Shown here piece after piece: positions 27,050 through 34,104 of a stretch of DNA of 64,000 nt. Under the pieces are notes generated by a model. It made no database searches. It saw only the letters and a list, made by a program, of their open reading frames with translations, and was not told where the DNA came from. The DNA lies in the NCBI RefSeq assembly GCF_900142755.1, contig NZ_FRCA01000002.1, forward strand, positions 334,823 through 398,822, given 5' to 3'. The translations under genes were made by a program, and so were the position numbers. The DNA is from Halomonas cupida (lineage in GTDB: Bacteria; Pseudomonadota; Gammaproteobacteria; Pseudomonadales; Halomonadaceae). How positions within the stretch are numbered: the stretch's first letter is position 1; every line of letters starts with the position of its first letter.

Positions 27050-27763
27050 TCATTGCGCTTCACCCACCTCGGCTTCATCAGTGAATCGGTAGCCCACTCC
27101 CCAGACGGTGAGAATATAGCGAGGGTGTCGAGGATCCGTTTCAATCTTGCCGCGCAACCGGTTGATGTGCGTATTGACGGTATGGTCGAAACCATCGAAC
27201 TCGGGACCCCAAACCACATCCAGTAGGTCCCCTCTCGAGAAGCCTCGGCCGGGATGACGAGCGAAATGGGCCAGCAATGCGAACTCACGCGCCGTCAGGG
27301 ACAATGGTTGTCCCTTCAGTGTGGCCCGGTGATTGGCGACATCGACCTCCAGATCCCCAACATGGATAGGGGCTGAATCCGGTGTATGTTCCTGCTGAGC
27401 GTGGCGACGCAACAACGCCTGCACCCGAGCCAACAGGATATCGGCATCGAAGGGTTTGGTGATGTAATCATCCGCGCCCAGCTCGAAGCCTTCCACTACA
27501 TCGCGGGTAGCCGCCCGCGCGGTCAACATGATCAGAGGCACGAGACTATCTCTAGCGCGGATCTCACGGCATACCTCCAGGCCATCGATGTCAGGCAACG
27601 TCAGGTCCAATATGATGAGTGCGGCCTTCTGCCAGCGGCCCAGCGCTGTCTTTCCATCGCTGACCCATTCAACAGAGTGCCCGGCACTCTCCAGTATTTC
27701 GGTCAGCAGGTGGCCGATATCCTCGGCGTCCTCAACACACAATATTGAACGCTTGTTTTGCAT
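27050..27763 (-). CDS. OmpR-family response regulator
   Basis: A 237-aa regulator. Receiver domain residues 1-120: acidic pocket CVEDAED, phospho-acceptor Asp in ILDLTLPDIDG, Thr in MLTARAA, and Lys in YITKPFD. A winged-helix DNA-binding domain occupies about 135-230 (LTAREFALLAHFARHPG, DHTVNTHINRLRGKIE, ILTVWGVGYRF). It is cotranscribed with the kinase gene. Likely targets are its own promoter and the divergent 28017-30137 genes. A 19-bp direct repeat 40 bp upstream is a candidate binding site, since OmpR-type regulators usually bind direct repeats. Confidence 0.92.
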   Translation of the reverse strand: MQNKRSILCVEDAEDIGHLLTEILESAGHSVEWVSDGKTALGRWQKAALIILDLTLPDIDGLEVCREIRARDSLVPLIMLTARAATRDVVEGFELGADDYITKPFDADILLARVQALLRRHAQQEHTPDSAPIHVGDLEVDVANHRATLKGQPLSLTAREFALLAHFARHPGRGFSRGDLLDVVWGPEFDGFDHTVNTHINRLRGKIETDPRHPRYILTVWGVGYRFTDEAEVGEAQ

Positions 27764-27802
27764 GTTCTGTTGGTCCCATATCCTGTCAGCCCTGATCCAT
27801 GC

Positions 27803-27840
27803 CTTGTTAACCCCAGTCCGGCTTGTTAACCCCGGTCCGG
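27803..27840. promoter_or_regulatory. Tandem 19-bp direct repeat, candidate response-regulator site
   Basis: CTTGTTAACCCCAGTCCGG (27803-27821) is followed without gap by a copy with one base change (27822-27840). It lies 40 bp upstream of the response-regulator start in the divergent promoter region. A spacing of about two helical turns suits a regulator dimer. Confidence 0.5.
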
Positions 27841-27885
27841 TGATGACTGCAGTGTGCCCTGGCCAGCTCGCTGCTGCATTACATA

Positions 27886-27915
27886 CGAAAACGTACCTAC
27901 CACGTTATCGTTTTG
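27886..27915. promoter_or_regulatory. Inverted repeat CGAAAACG/CGTTTTG in the divergent region
   Basis: CGAAAACG at 27886-27893 and CGTTTTG at 27909-27915 are inverted around a 15-bp spacer, about 100 bp before the Met-rich peptide gene. Candidate second regulator site; inferred from symmetry and position. Confidence 0.3.
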
Positions 27916-28016
27916 TGATGATTCGATGCGCCTACACTGGCTAATGTGCGGAAAGCTGAGTACCGCAACATGACTTCCGCGGCCGGCTGAAACTTCCCTG
28001 ATACCGGAGTAGAACC

Positions 28017-28340
28017 ATGACCAGGATGACCTCGACCATGTTGAAAACACTGACTGCCGCCCTGCTCACCAGTGGCCTGATGGCTGCCACTGCCACCGTC
28101 GCCCTGGCTGATGACAAGATGGCCGACGACGCCATGAGCGGCGATATGATGGAAGGTGGTTCCATGGAGCACGGTGACATGATGGACGGTGACTCCATGG
28201 AGCACGACGCGATGATGGAAGGCGACTCAATGGAAGGCGATATGATGGAAGGTGATTCCATGGAGCACGGCGACATGATGGAAGGTGACTCAATGGAAGG
28301 CGACATGATGGAAGATGATTCCATGGAAAAGGATTCCTGA
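28017..28340 (+). CDS. Exported methionine-rich repeat peptide (MrpX-like / MXKDX repeat family)
   Basis: A 107-aa protein with a signal peptide (about 1-31, cut near VALA|DD). The mature ~76 residues are almost only Met, Asp, Glu, Gly, Ser and His, built from repeats such as MMEGDSMEGD and MEHGD. I count 20 Met and no Cys. CGGAG lies 8 nt before the ATG. In Azospira suillum a periplasmic Met-rich peptide, MrpX, scavenges hypochlorite and is recycled by a YedY-type Met-sulfoxide reductase; the genes that follow here encode a cytochrome b and such a molybdoenzyme. Copper binding through Met is the main alternative. Confidence 0.8.
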   Translation: MTRMTSTMLKTLTAALLTSGLMAATATVALADDKMADDAMSGDMMEGGSMEHGDMMDGDSMEHDAMMEGDSMEGDMMEGDSMEHGDMMEGDSMEGDMMEDDSMEKDS

Positions 28341-28474
28341 ACCCGATACACAGAGTCACCGAGCAAGGCGCTGGAAAGGGGGCTGTCCTGGCGCCCGTGC
28401 CAGGGAGACGTTGGTGGGCGCACCCGTAACTGGGCCGCGCCCACCCCCGATGACAGACCAGAGAGGCCAGCACC

Positions 28475-29359
28475 ATGACATCCCCTGCCAACACCGCCAC
28501 TGACCATGAGCCACCATCAGGCTCACCGTCACCGGAGAGCAGCAACACCAGGCTGATCAAACGCCACAGCCCCGGGACTCGTGTCTGGCACTGGATCAAC
28601 CTGGTCGCATTGGTGATCCTGCTGATGAGCGGCCTGCAGATCTTCAATGCTCACCCCACGCTGTATTGGGGGGACCAGTCACTGTCCGAGAATGCCGTGC
28701 TTGCCATCGGCGCACGGCGGACAGCAGAGGGCGAGGCCCGAGGCTACCTGCAGATTTCCGATTATCGTTTCGACACCACCGGAGTGCTGGGGTGGTCACA
28801 GCATAACGACGAATACAGCCAACGCGCCTTTCCTGCCTGGGCCACCCTGCCAGGCAGCAAATGGCTGGCAATGGGACGCAACTGGCATTTCCTCGCTGCC
28901 TGGATATTCGCGACATCACTGGTGGCCTACCTGATCTACACCGTCATCCGACGACAGCGAAGGCGACAGATATTTCCCAGCGCCCATCAGTGGCGTCAGA
29001 TGAAGCAGACGTTTCTCGACCACGCACGCTTTCGCTTCCATCACGTTTCCGACTACAACGTGATCCAGAAGCTCACCTACATCGTTGTACTGTTCGGACT
29101 ATTGCCGATGCTGGTGCTCAGCGGCCTGGCCATGTCACCAACCATGGATGCCGCCTGGCCCTGGCTACCCGAGATGTTCGGCGGCCGCCAGAGCGCACGC
29201 ACCTTCCACTTCATTGGTGCCGTTGCCATTGTGCTGTTCGTGGTGATTCATGTCGGACTGGTGGTGATCTCGGGATTCTTCAACAACCTGCGCTCGATGG
29301 TGACAGGAACCTACCGCATCAACGTATCGGATGAGGCCAACCAACGCGATGAACGATGA
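28475..29359 (+). CDS. b-type cytochrome, membrane electron donor to the molybdoenzyme
   Basis: A 294-aa inner-membrane protein of the cytochrome b561/hydrogenase-b type. Four main hydrophobic segments (about 42-60, 135-155, 203-222, 246-268). Haem-ligand candidates: His in RVWHWINLVALVIL, HFLAAWIFATSLV, and FHFIGAVAIVLFVVIHVGLV. A ~70-residue loop between segments 1 and 2 is probably periplasmic. It overlaps the molybdoenzyme gene, so the two are translationally coupled and likely form a complex. It is larger than, and a different family from, the MsrQ (YedZ) partner of MsrP. Confidence 0.85.
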   Translation: MTSPANTATDHEPPSGSPSPESSNTRLIKRHSPGTRVWHWINLVALVILLMSGLQIFNAHPTLYWGDQSLSENAVLAIGARRTAEGEARGYLQISDYRFDTTGVLGWSQHNDEYSQRAFPAWATLPGSKWLAMGRNWHFLAAWIFATSLVAYLIYTVIRRQRRRQIFPSAHQWRQMKQTFLDHARFRFHHVSDYNVIQKLTYIVVLFGLLPMLVLSGLAMSPTMDAAWPWLPEMFGGRQSARTFHFIGAVAIVLFVVIHVGLVVISGFFNNLRSMVTGTYRINVSDEANQRDER

Positions 29360-30137
29360 TACTTCACGCCGCGTGAATCGCGGCCGCCGCAAGCTGCTGG
29401 CCGGACTGGGCGCACTCGGTGCGGGAACCCTTCTACCGGGTTGTGACGATAGCATCTCCCGCAATCCTCAAGTGCGAGAGGCACTCGGCTCGATGGAGAA
29501 GCTGACACGCGGCGCACAACGGCTGGTTGCCTCCCGACAATCTCTGGCGCAGGAATTCGACAAGAGCGACATTGCCCCGGTGTTCCGCGCCAATGGCACC
29601 ACCGACCCGCAAGAGCCGGAATACCTGCGCATGGTGGAGAATGGCTTCGCCGATTGGCAGTTGCGTGTCGATGGCCTGGTCAACCGGCCACTGGAGCTAT
29701 CCCTCGCCCAATTGCGAGAAATGCCATCACGCACACAGATCACCCGCCACGACTGCGTGGAAGGCTGGAGCTGCATCGGCGAATGGACCGGCGTGGTGCT
29801 GGGCGACCTGCTCGATCAGGCGGAGCCTCACGACAACGCCCGCTTTGTGGTCTTCCATTGTGCCGACCACACCTACGGCCGCTCCGACCTCTATTACGAA
29901 AGCCTCGACATGATCGAGAGCTACCACCCGCAGACCATTCTTGCCTACGACCTCAACGGCGATGCTCTTCCGGTGGCCAATGGCGCGCCGATTCGCCTAC
30001 GCGCAGAACGCCAGCTGGGTTATAAACATGCCAAATACGTCATGCGAGTCGAGGTGGTGGAAAGCTTCCGCGACCTGTATGGCGGCAAGGGCGGCTACTG
30101 GGAGGATCGTGGTTACGAGTGGTGGGCCGGGATCTAA
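29349..30137 (+). CDS. Tat-exported molybdopterin-dependent oxidoreductase (sulfite oxidase/MsrP fold)
   Basis: A 262-aa protein. A twin-arginine signal (GRRKLLAGLGALGAG) ends in LLPGC, which could be a Tat lipobox with Asp-Asp after the Cys. The sulfite-oxidase-fold domain shows DWQLRVDGLVNRPLELSL, the molybdenum-ligand region HDCVEGWSCIGEWTGV, and LAYDLNGDALPVANGAPIRL followed by GYKHAKYV. ATG 29349 overlaps the cytochrome gene by 11 nt. By context with a Met-rich peptide it may repair periplasmic Met-sulfoxide. Sulfite or another small oxide as substrate is the alternative. Confidence 0.82.
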   Translation: MNDDTSRRVNRGRRKLLAGLGALGAGTLLPGCDDSISRNPQVREALGSMEKLTRGAQRLVASRQSLAQEFDKSDIAPVFRANGTTDPQEPEYLRMVENGFADWQLRVDGLVNRPLELSLAQLREMPSRTQITRHDCVEGWSCIGEWTGVVLGDLLDQAEPHDNARFVVFHCADHTYGRSDLYYESLDMIESYHPQTILAYDLNGDALPVANGAPIRLRAERQLGYKHAKYVMRVEVVESFRDLYGGKGGYWEDRGYEWWAGI

Positions 30138-30156
30138 CTGCCCTCTCCCCTTGGGC

Positions 30157-31947
30157 TCAACGACCGACGGCATACCCCTGCATGTGTCTGGCCGACGCGC
30201 CGGCATGCAACATGCCGTTGTGTTGGGCAACGGCACACATTCTGCCCAACGACCAATCGCCCTGTACCGCAAGCTCGTGCCCTCTGCGGCGCAGTTCCGC
30301 CAGGTCATGCTCGGAAAAACGACGTTCGATCAACAGCCGCCCCACCACACTTTTGCGCGGATGGAATGAGGCCGGGAAATGGCGAACCTGGAATAATGGT
30401 GCATCAATGGCGCGTTGCAGATCGTAGCCGTAATGCACAATACGCAGGAAGGTCGCCAGGCTCCATTGGTCCTGCTGGTCTCCGCCAGGCGTTCCCAGTG
30501 CAAGGTACGGTCTACCATCTCGGGTCACCAGCGTAGGCGACAGCGTCGTGCGTGGCCGCATTCCCGGCTCCAGAGAGCAGGCGAGACCCGACACCAGCCA
30601 GGTCATCTGGGCACGGGTAGAGATCGAGAATCCCAGCCCCGGAACACTGGGTGAACTCTGCAACCAACCGCCACTGGGCGTGGCGGACACCATATTGCCG
30701 TGCCTATCCACGATATCCAGATGCACGGTATCTCCCTCGACCGATGGCAGCGGAGCAAAGGTGGGTTCGCCGCCACCGGGGCCAACGGTCGGCTCACTAC
30801 CGGCCAGTGCCATGATGGCCTCGAGCCGTTGCCTGCCCCCCTCCAGTCCAGGGCGGATCTCAAACGAAGCCCGCTCCCCGACCAGTTTCCGACGCTCGTC
30901 GTTGTACGCCTGACCAAGTAAAGTTGCCAGCGGTACCTCCGCGCTATTGGGGTCGCCATACCAGACCTCACGGTCAGCGAAGGCAAGTTTTGCTGCCTCT
31001 GCCACCTGATGGACAAACTCGGCGCTCTCTGCCCCGAAGGCAGTAAAATCCACATCCTCGAGCAGCGCCAATTGCTGAAGGAACACCGGCCCCTGACTCC
31101 AGGGGCCGGCCTTGTGTACTTCAAGGCCCGCATAGGGGCGGCTGATGGTCGGCTCATCACTGGCCGACCAGCGCGCCATATCCTCCCCCGAAAGCACACC
31201 GGCATGACGTTCGCCGCTGCTGTCCATCAACGGCTGTCGGTAGAAGTCATCAATGGCCTCGGCCACGAAGCCCTTGTAGAAGGTATCGCGAGCGCGCTCT
31301 ATCTGGGCAATGCGATCCGAACCAGCCGATCTGGCCTCAGCCAGAATACGACGATAGGTGGCAGCAATCGCCGGGGATCGAAACAAGGCTTCTGCTCTGG
31401 GGGCCCTGCCCCCTTCCAGCCACTGTTCGGCGGAGCTCGGCCATTCCTGCTTGAAGAAATCGACCACCGCCAGAATCGATGACACGGCCCTTGTCAGCAT
31501 CGGAAAGCCTCGCTCCGCATAACCGATGGCCGGCTCCAGCACTGTCTCCAGTGACAGAGTGCCGTAATCACGTAGCAACCTCATCCAGGCGTCGAAGGCC
31601 CCCGGCACCACTGCTGGGAGCAGGCCAGTACCAGGTACCGTCTTGAGACCGAGAGAGGCGAAGTGTTCGTGAGTCGCTCCCATCGGGGTGACACCCTGAC
31701 CACAGATGACACGGGGCGCCTCGTCATCATGACGCATGGCGATGATTGGTACCTCGCCTCCTGGGCCATTCAGATGCGGCTCCACGATCTGCAGGACGAA
31801 CCCCGATGCCACCGCCGCATCGAAGGCATTTCCTCCCTTCTCGAGTATCGCCATGCCCACGCTCGAGGCCAGCCAGTGAGTGGTGGAAACGGCTCCGAAG
31901 GTTCCCTTTATCTCTGGGCGAGTGGTGAACGGCGGCAAGGTCGACAT
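30157..31947 (-). CDS. Gamma-glutamyltransferase-like Ntn-hydrolase, cytoplasmic
   Basis: A ~596-aa member of the GGT/cephalosporin acylase family, expected to self-cleave into two subunits. Early motifs: GAVSTTHWLASSVGMAILEKGGNA and GFVLQIVEPHLNGPGGE, given in parts as THWLASSVGMAILEKGGNA and EPHLNGPGGE. The likely nucleophile Thr is in EGDTVHLDIVD, followed by GNMVSATPSGGW. There is no signal peptide, unlike periplasmic GGTs, so it acts inside the cell like YwrD-type proteins. Start 31947 is the best match to the family N terminus, though its ribosome site is distant. Divergent from a GntR/UTRA gene; the TRAP-TAXI importer beyond it may supply a gamma-glutamyl or acylated substrate. Confidence 0.82.
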   Translation of the reverse strand: MSTLPPFTTRPEIKGTFGAVSTTHWLASSVGMAILEKGGNAFDAAVASGFVLQIVEPHLNGPGGEVPIIAMRHDDEAPRVICGQGVTPMGATHEHFASLGLKTVPGTGLLPAVVPGAFDAWMRLLRDYGTLSLETVLEPAIGYAERGFPMLTRAVSSILAVVDFFKQEWPSSAEQWLEGGRAPRAEALFRSPAIAATYRRILAEARSAGSDRIAQIERARDTFYKGFVAEAIDDFYRQPLMDSSGERHAGVLSGEDMARWSASDEPTISRPYAGLEVHKAGPWSQGPVFLQQLALLEDVDFTAFGAESAEFVHQVAEAAKLAFADREVWYGDPNSAEVPLATLLGQAYNDERRKLVGERASFEIRPGLEGGRQRLEAIMALAGSEPTVGPGGGEPTFAPLPSVEGDTVHLDIVDRHGNMVSATPSGGWLQSSPSVPGLGFSISTRAQMTWLVSGLACSLEPGMRPRTTLSPTLVTRDGRPYLALGTPGGDQQDQWSLATFLRIVHYGYDLQRAIDAPLFQVRHFPASFHPRKSVVGRLLIERRFSEHDLAELRRRGHELAVQGDWSLGRMCAVAQHNGMLHAGASARHMQGYAVGR

Positions 31948-32025
31948 CGCAGGCAGGTCCTCCAGCGGTGAAAGGGAAAACACATCAATACGCTTGAAAC
32001 TACCATGACCTCTATGCAACATTAA

Positions 32026-32037
32026 AGCTATATAGCT
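32026..32037. promoter_or_regulatory. 12-bp palindrome, candidate GntR/UTRA operator
   Basis: AGCTATATAGCT, perfectly symmetric, lies in the 130-bp gap between the divergent GGT-like and GntR/UTRA genes, 41 nt before the latter's ATG. Symmetry partly extends outward (TA-A arms). Confidence 0.45.
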
Positions 32038-32077
32038 ATTATTGACGTCATCACTACCACCACAGACGGCCCGACTC

Positions 32078-32875
32078 ATGACCCTGGAAAAGATCGTCAA
32101 GGCATGTCTTCCCCACTTCGAGAACGAACATCTCGGGGTACCGAAATATGCGCGTTTCTATAACGCCATCAAGCAAGCCGTTCATGCCGGTGATCTCCTG
32201 CCGGGAGACAAGCTGCCATCGGAGCAGGCGCTCTCCGCACGTCTACCAGCTAGCCTCGGTACATTGCAGAAGGCCCTCAAGGCACTGTCGGACGATGGCA
32301 TTGTCATCCGCGAGCACGGTCGTGGGACCTTCATTCGTGACCAGGAAGTGAAATTCGAGGATATCCGTGTCTTCCGCTTCCTCGATGAGGGACGCCCGCT
32401 ACCGCTGAACCTGCAGGGGTTGGGTATTCGTGAAGTGGAGCTGGATACCGAGCTGGCCGAGTTCTTCGGTCAGCAAAGGGCCGCCGTTGTACAGCGTCTG
32501 GTACAAGTCGAAGGTGAGCCATGGACCTTCAATGAGTTCTATATGCCACTGGCGTATGCAGAAGCCTTGATGGAACGGCCAGCCAGCGACTTTGACGGGC
32601 TATCACTCCATGAGTACCTGTTCCACACCCAACGCATTCTGACCAGCCGCTTCATGCATCGTTTGGGTGTAGGTCCATTCTCGGCGGACGCCAGACATTC
32701 CCTCGCGCTACCCGATGACGTTCAGTGCGGCATGCAGTGGCAGGTTCGTGGGTATTCACGGGACGGGTTGCCCACCACCTTCCAGCGCTTCGAGCTGCAA
32801 CCCGGCCACCGGGAGATAGAGATCACTACTCAGGCAATGCAACCCGCACAGGTAACGCGGGGAAGCGGCGCCTGA
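32078..32875 (+). CDS. GntR-family regulator with UTRA effector domain (HutC type)
   Basis: A 265-aa regulator. Winged helix about residues 22-95: YARFYNAIKQAVHAGDLLPG, DKLPSEQALSARLPASLGT, LQKALKALSDDGIVIREHGRG. The UTRA domain follows (LNLQGLGIREVELDTELAEF; FNEFYMPLAYAEAL; GMQWQVRGYSRDG). ATG 32078 is taken; a TTG at 32042 is in frame but unconvincing. Divergent from the GGT-like gene and upstream of the TRAP-TAXI genes in the same direction, so it probably links uptake and cleavage of one compound. Confidence 0.85.
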   Translation: MTLEKIVKACLPHFENEHLGVPKYARFYNAIKQAVHAGDLLPGDKLPSEQALSARLPASLGTLQKALKALSDDGIVIREHGRGTFIRDQEVKFEDIRVFRFLDEGRPLPLNLQGLGIREVELDTELAEFFGQQRAAVVQRLVQVEGEPWTFNEFYMPLAYAEALMERPASDFDGLSLHEYLFHTQRILTSRFMHRLGVGPFSADARHSLALPDDVQCGMQWQVRGYSRDGLPTTFQRFELQPGHREIEITTQAMQPAQVTRGSGA

Positions 32876-32894
32876 AAGCAGGCGTAAAGGACAA

Positions 32895-32924
32895 CAACGC
32901 CAACGCCAACGCCAACGCCAACGG
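32895..32924. repeat. Hexanucleotide tandem repeat (CAACGC)4-5
   Basis: Four CAACGC units and one CAACGG between the GntR/UTRA stop and the TAXI receptor start. It is like the CTGCCC array at 15911 in unit length and location before a solute-receptor gene. Confidence 0.9.
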
Positions 32925-32968
32925 ACATGGCAATGCCATTTCGGACCCACCAACAAGAAGGCCGAGTC

Positions 32969-34036
32969 ATGACACGATCCACATCACGCTCCACATCACT
33001 ACAACAACGACAATTCAGTACAGCCCTCTCGAAAATCGACCTCAATCGTCGACAGCTTCTCAAGGCCAGTATCGCAACAGCAGGCGTGGCGATGTTTCCC
33101 GGCATTCTTCACGCCGCGCCGGCACGCGAGCTGCGTTGGGGTTCTGCCAGCCTGGGGTCGACCGGGTATATCATCATCGAGGCCCTGGCCCAGGCAGTCC
33201 AGCGCAACAGCGAGATGCGCTGTACCACCCTGGCCACATCCGGGGGCGCCGAGAACATGGTCATGGCCGGTCGAGGAGAGATTGATTTCGGCCAGACCAC
33301 TTCCACTGACTGGCCACCGGCCACGCAGGGCAAACAGCCCTTCCCGGACCCGATCGATGCTCGTCAGGTTTTCGCCTATACGGTGTGGAACATCCCGCTG
33401 ATCGTACGCAAGGACTCGGACATCCACAGCCTTGCAGATCTCGCCGGGAAACGCGTCATGCCCTCCACTGCGGGCGGCGCCACCGCCATCATGCACCAGA
33501 CCATCCTTGAAGCCGCGGGTGTCGCCGACCAGGTCGACTGGACATTCGGCTCCTGGAACGACACCTTCAGCGCCTTTCAGTCAGGGGCGGTCGATGCCAT
33601 TCCCTCGACGCTGACCAATGGCCGCCCTTCTCCGTCTCTCGCAGAGATCGACAACACCGTGGAGTTCCGCGTTCTGCCGACTGATCCGGATGTGCTGACT
33701 CGCGCCCAACAGATCAACTCGGGCCTGATCGCCACCACCGTCACGGCGGACCAGTGGGACAAGATCGATGGCGAGATGCTGATACCGGCGATCTCCGGCG
33801 TGCTGGCCACTCCGCCCTCGGTAACCGACGACGAGGCCTATGCCGTCTGCAAGGCCATTTTCGACAACCCTGAAGAAGTGCGCCGCGTAGGGGCGCAGCT
33901 ACAGGACATCAGTGTGGATTTCGCTGTCGAGTATCTGCTGAAGGAGTACCCGGTCAACGCCGGGGCTGCACGCTATTTCAAGGAACAGGGTGTATGGCGA
34001 GACGAACTGGTCATCGCCGACCCGGTAAGTGCGTGA
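32969..34036 (+). CDS. TRAP transporter TAXI-type solute receptor
   Basis: A 355-aa periplasmic receptor. A twin-arginine-like signal LNRRQLLKASIATAGVAM (about 28-45) follows a Ser/Thr-rich N terminus and precedes AAPARELRWG. TAXI features: GSTGYIIIEALAQAVQRNSE, SGGAENMVMAGRGEIDFGQT, NIPLIVRKDSDIHSLADLAG and RVMPSTAGGAT. ATG 32969 has AAGAAGG upstream. Followed by a hairpin and the fused TRAP permease. The ligand is probably an organic acid or amino-acid derivative linked to the GGT-like enzyme. Confidence 0.88.
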   Translation: MTRSTSRSTSLQQRQFSTALSKIDLNRRQLLKASIATAGVAMFPGILHAAPARELRWGSASLGSTGYIIIEALAQAVQRNSEMRCTTLATSGGAENMVMAGRGEIDFGQTTSTDWPPATQGKQPFPDPIDARQVFAYTVWNIPLIVRKDSDIHSLADLAGKRVMPSTAGGATAIMHQTILEAAGVADQVDWTFGSWNDTFSAFQSGAVDAIPSTLTNGRPSPSLAEIDNTVEFRVLPTDPDVLTRAQQINSGLIATTVTADQWDKIDGEMLIPAISGVLATPPSVTDDEAYAVCKAIFDNPEEVRRVGAQLQDISVDFAVEYLLKEYPVNAGAARYFKEQGVWRDELVIADPVSA

Positions 34037-34045
34037 CTCCACCGT

Positions 34046-34074
34046 CTACCATGCCCCGTCACCGGGCATGGTAG
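34046..34074 (+). terminator. Intercistronic hairpin between TAXI receptor and TRAP permease
   Basis: CTACCATGCCC (34046-34056) pairs with GGGCATGGTAG (34064-34074), an 11-bp perfect stem, 10 nt after the receptor stop. No U-tract, so it more likely stabilises the receptor mRNA or attenuates the permease than ends transcription fully. Confidence 0.6.
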
Positions 34075-34104
34075 CTTCATCCTCGACGCCAGAGCCCCCT
34101 GACC

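Noticed and set aside
27987..28012. ECF-type promoter (TGAAAC...) before the Met-rich peptide gene
   Set aside because: TGAAAC is present, but 16 nt later the sequence is TAGA, not CGT, and transcription would start at or after the ATG.
28137..28335. Tandem repeats in the Met-rich gene as a non-coding satellite
   Set aside because: The frame is intact with signal peptide and ribosome site, and the repeats keep a constant amino-acid pattern despite third-base changes, so it is a gene.
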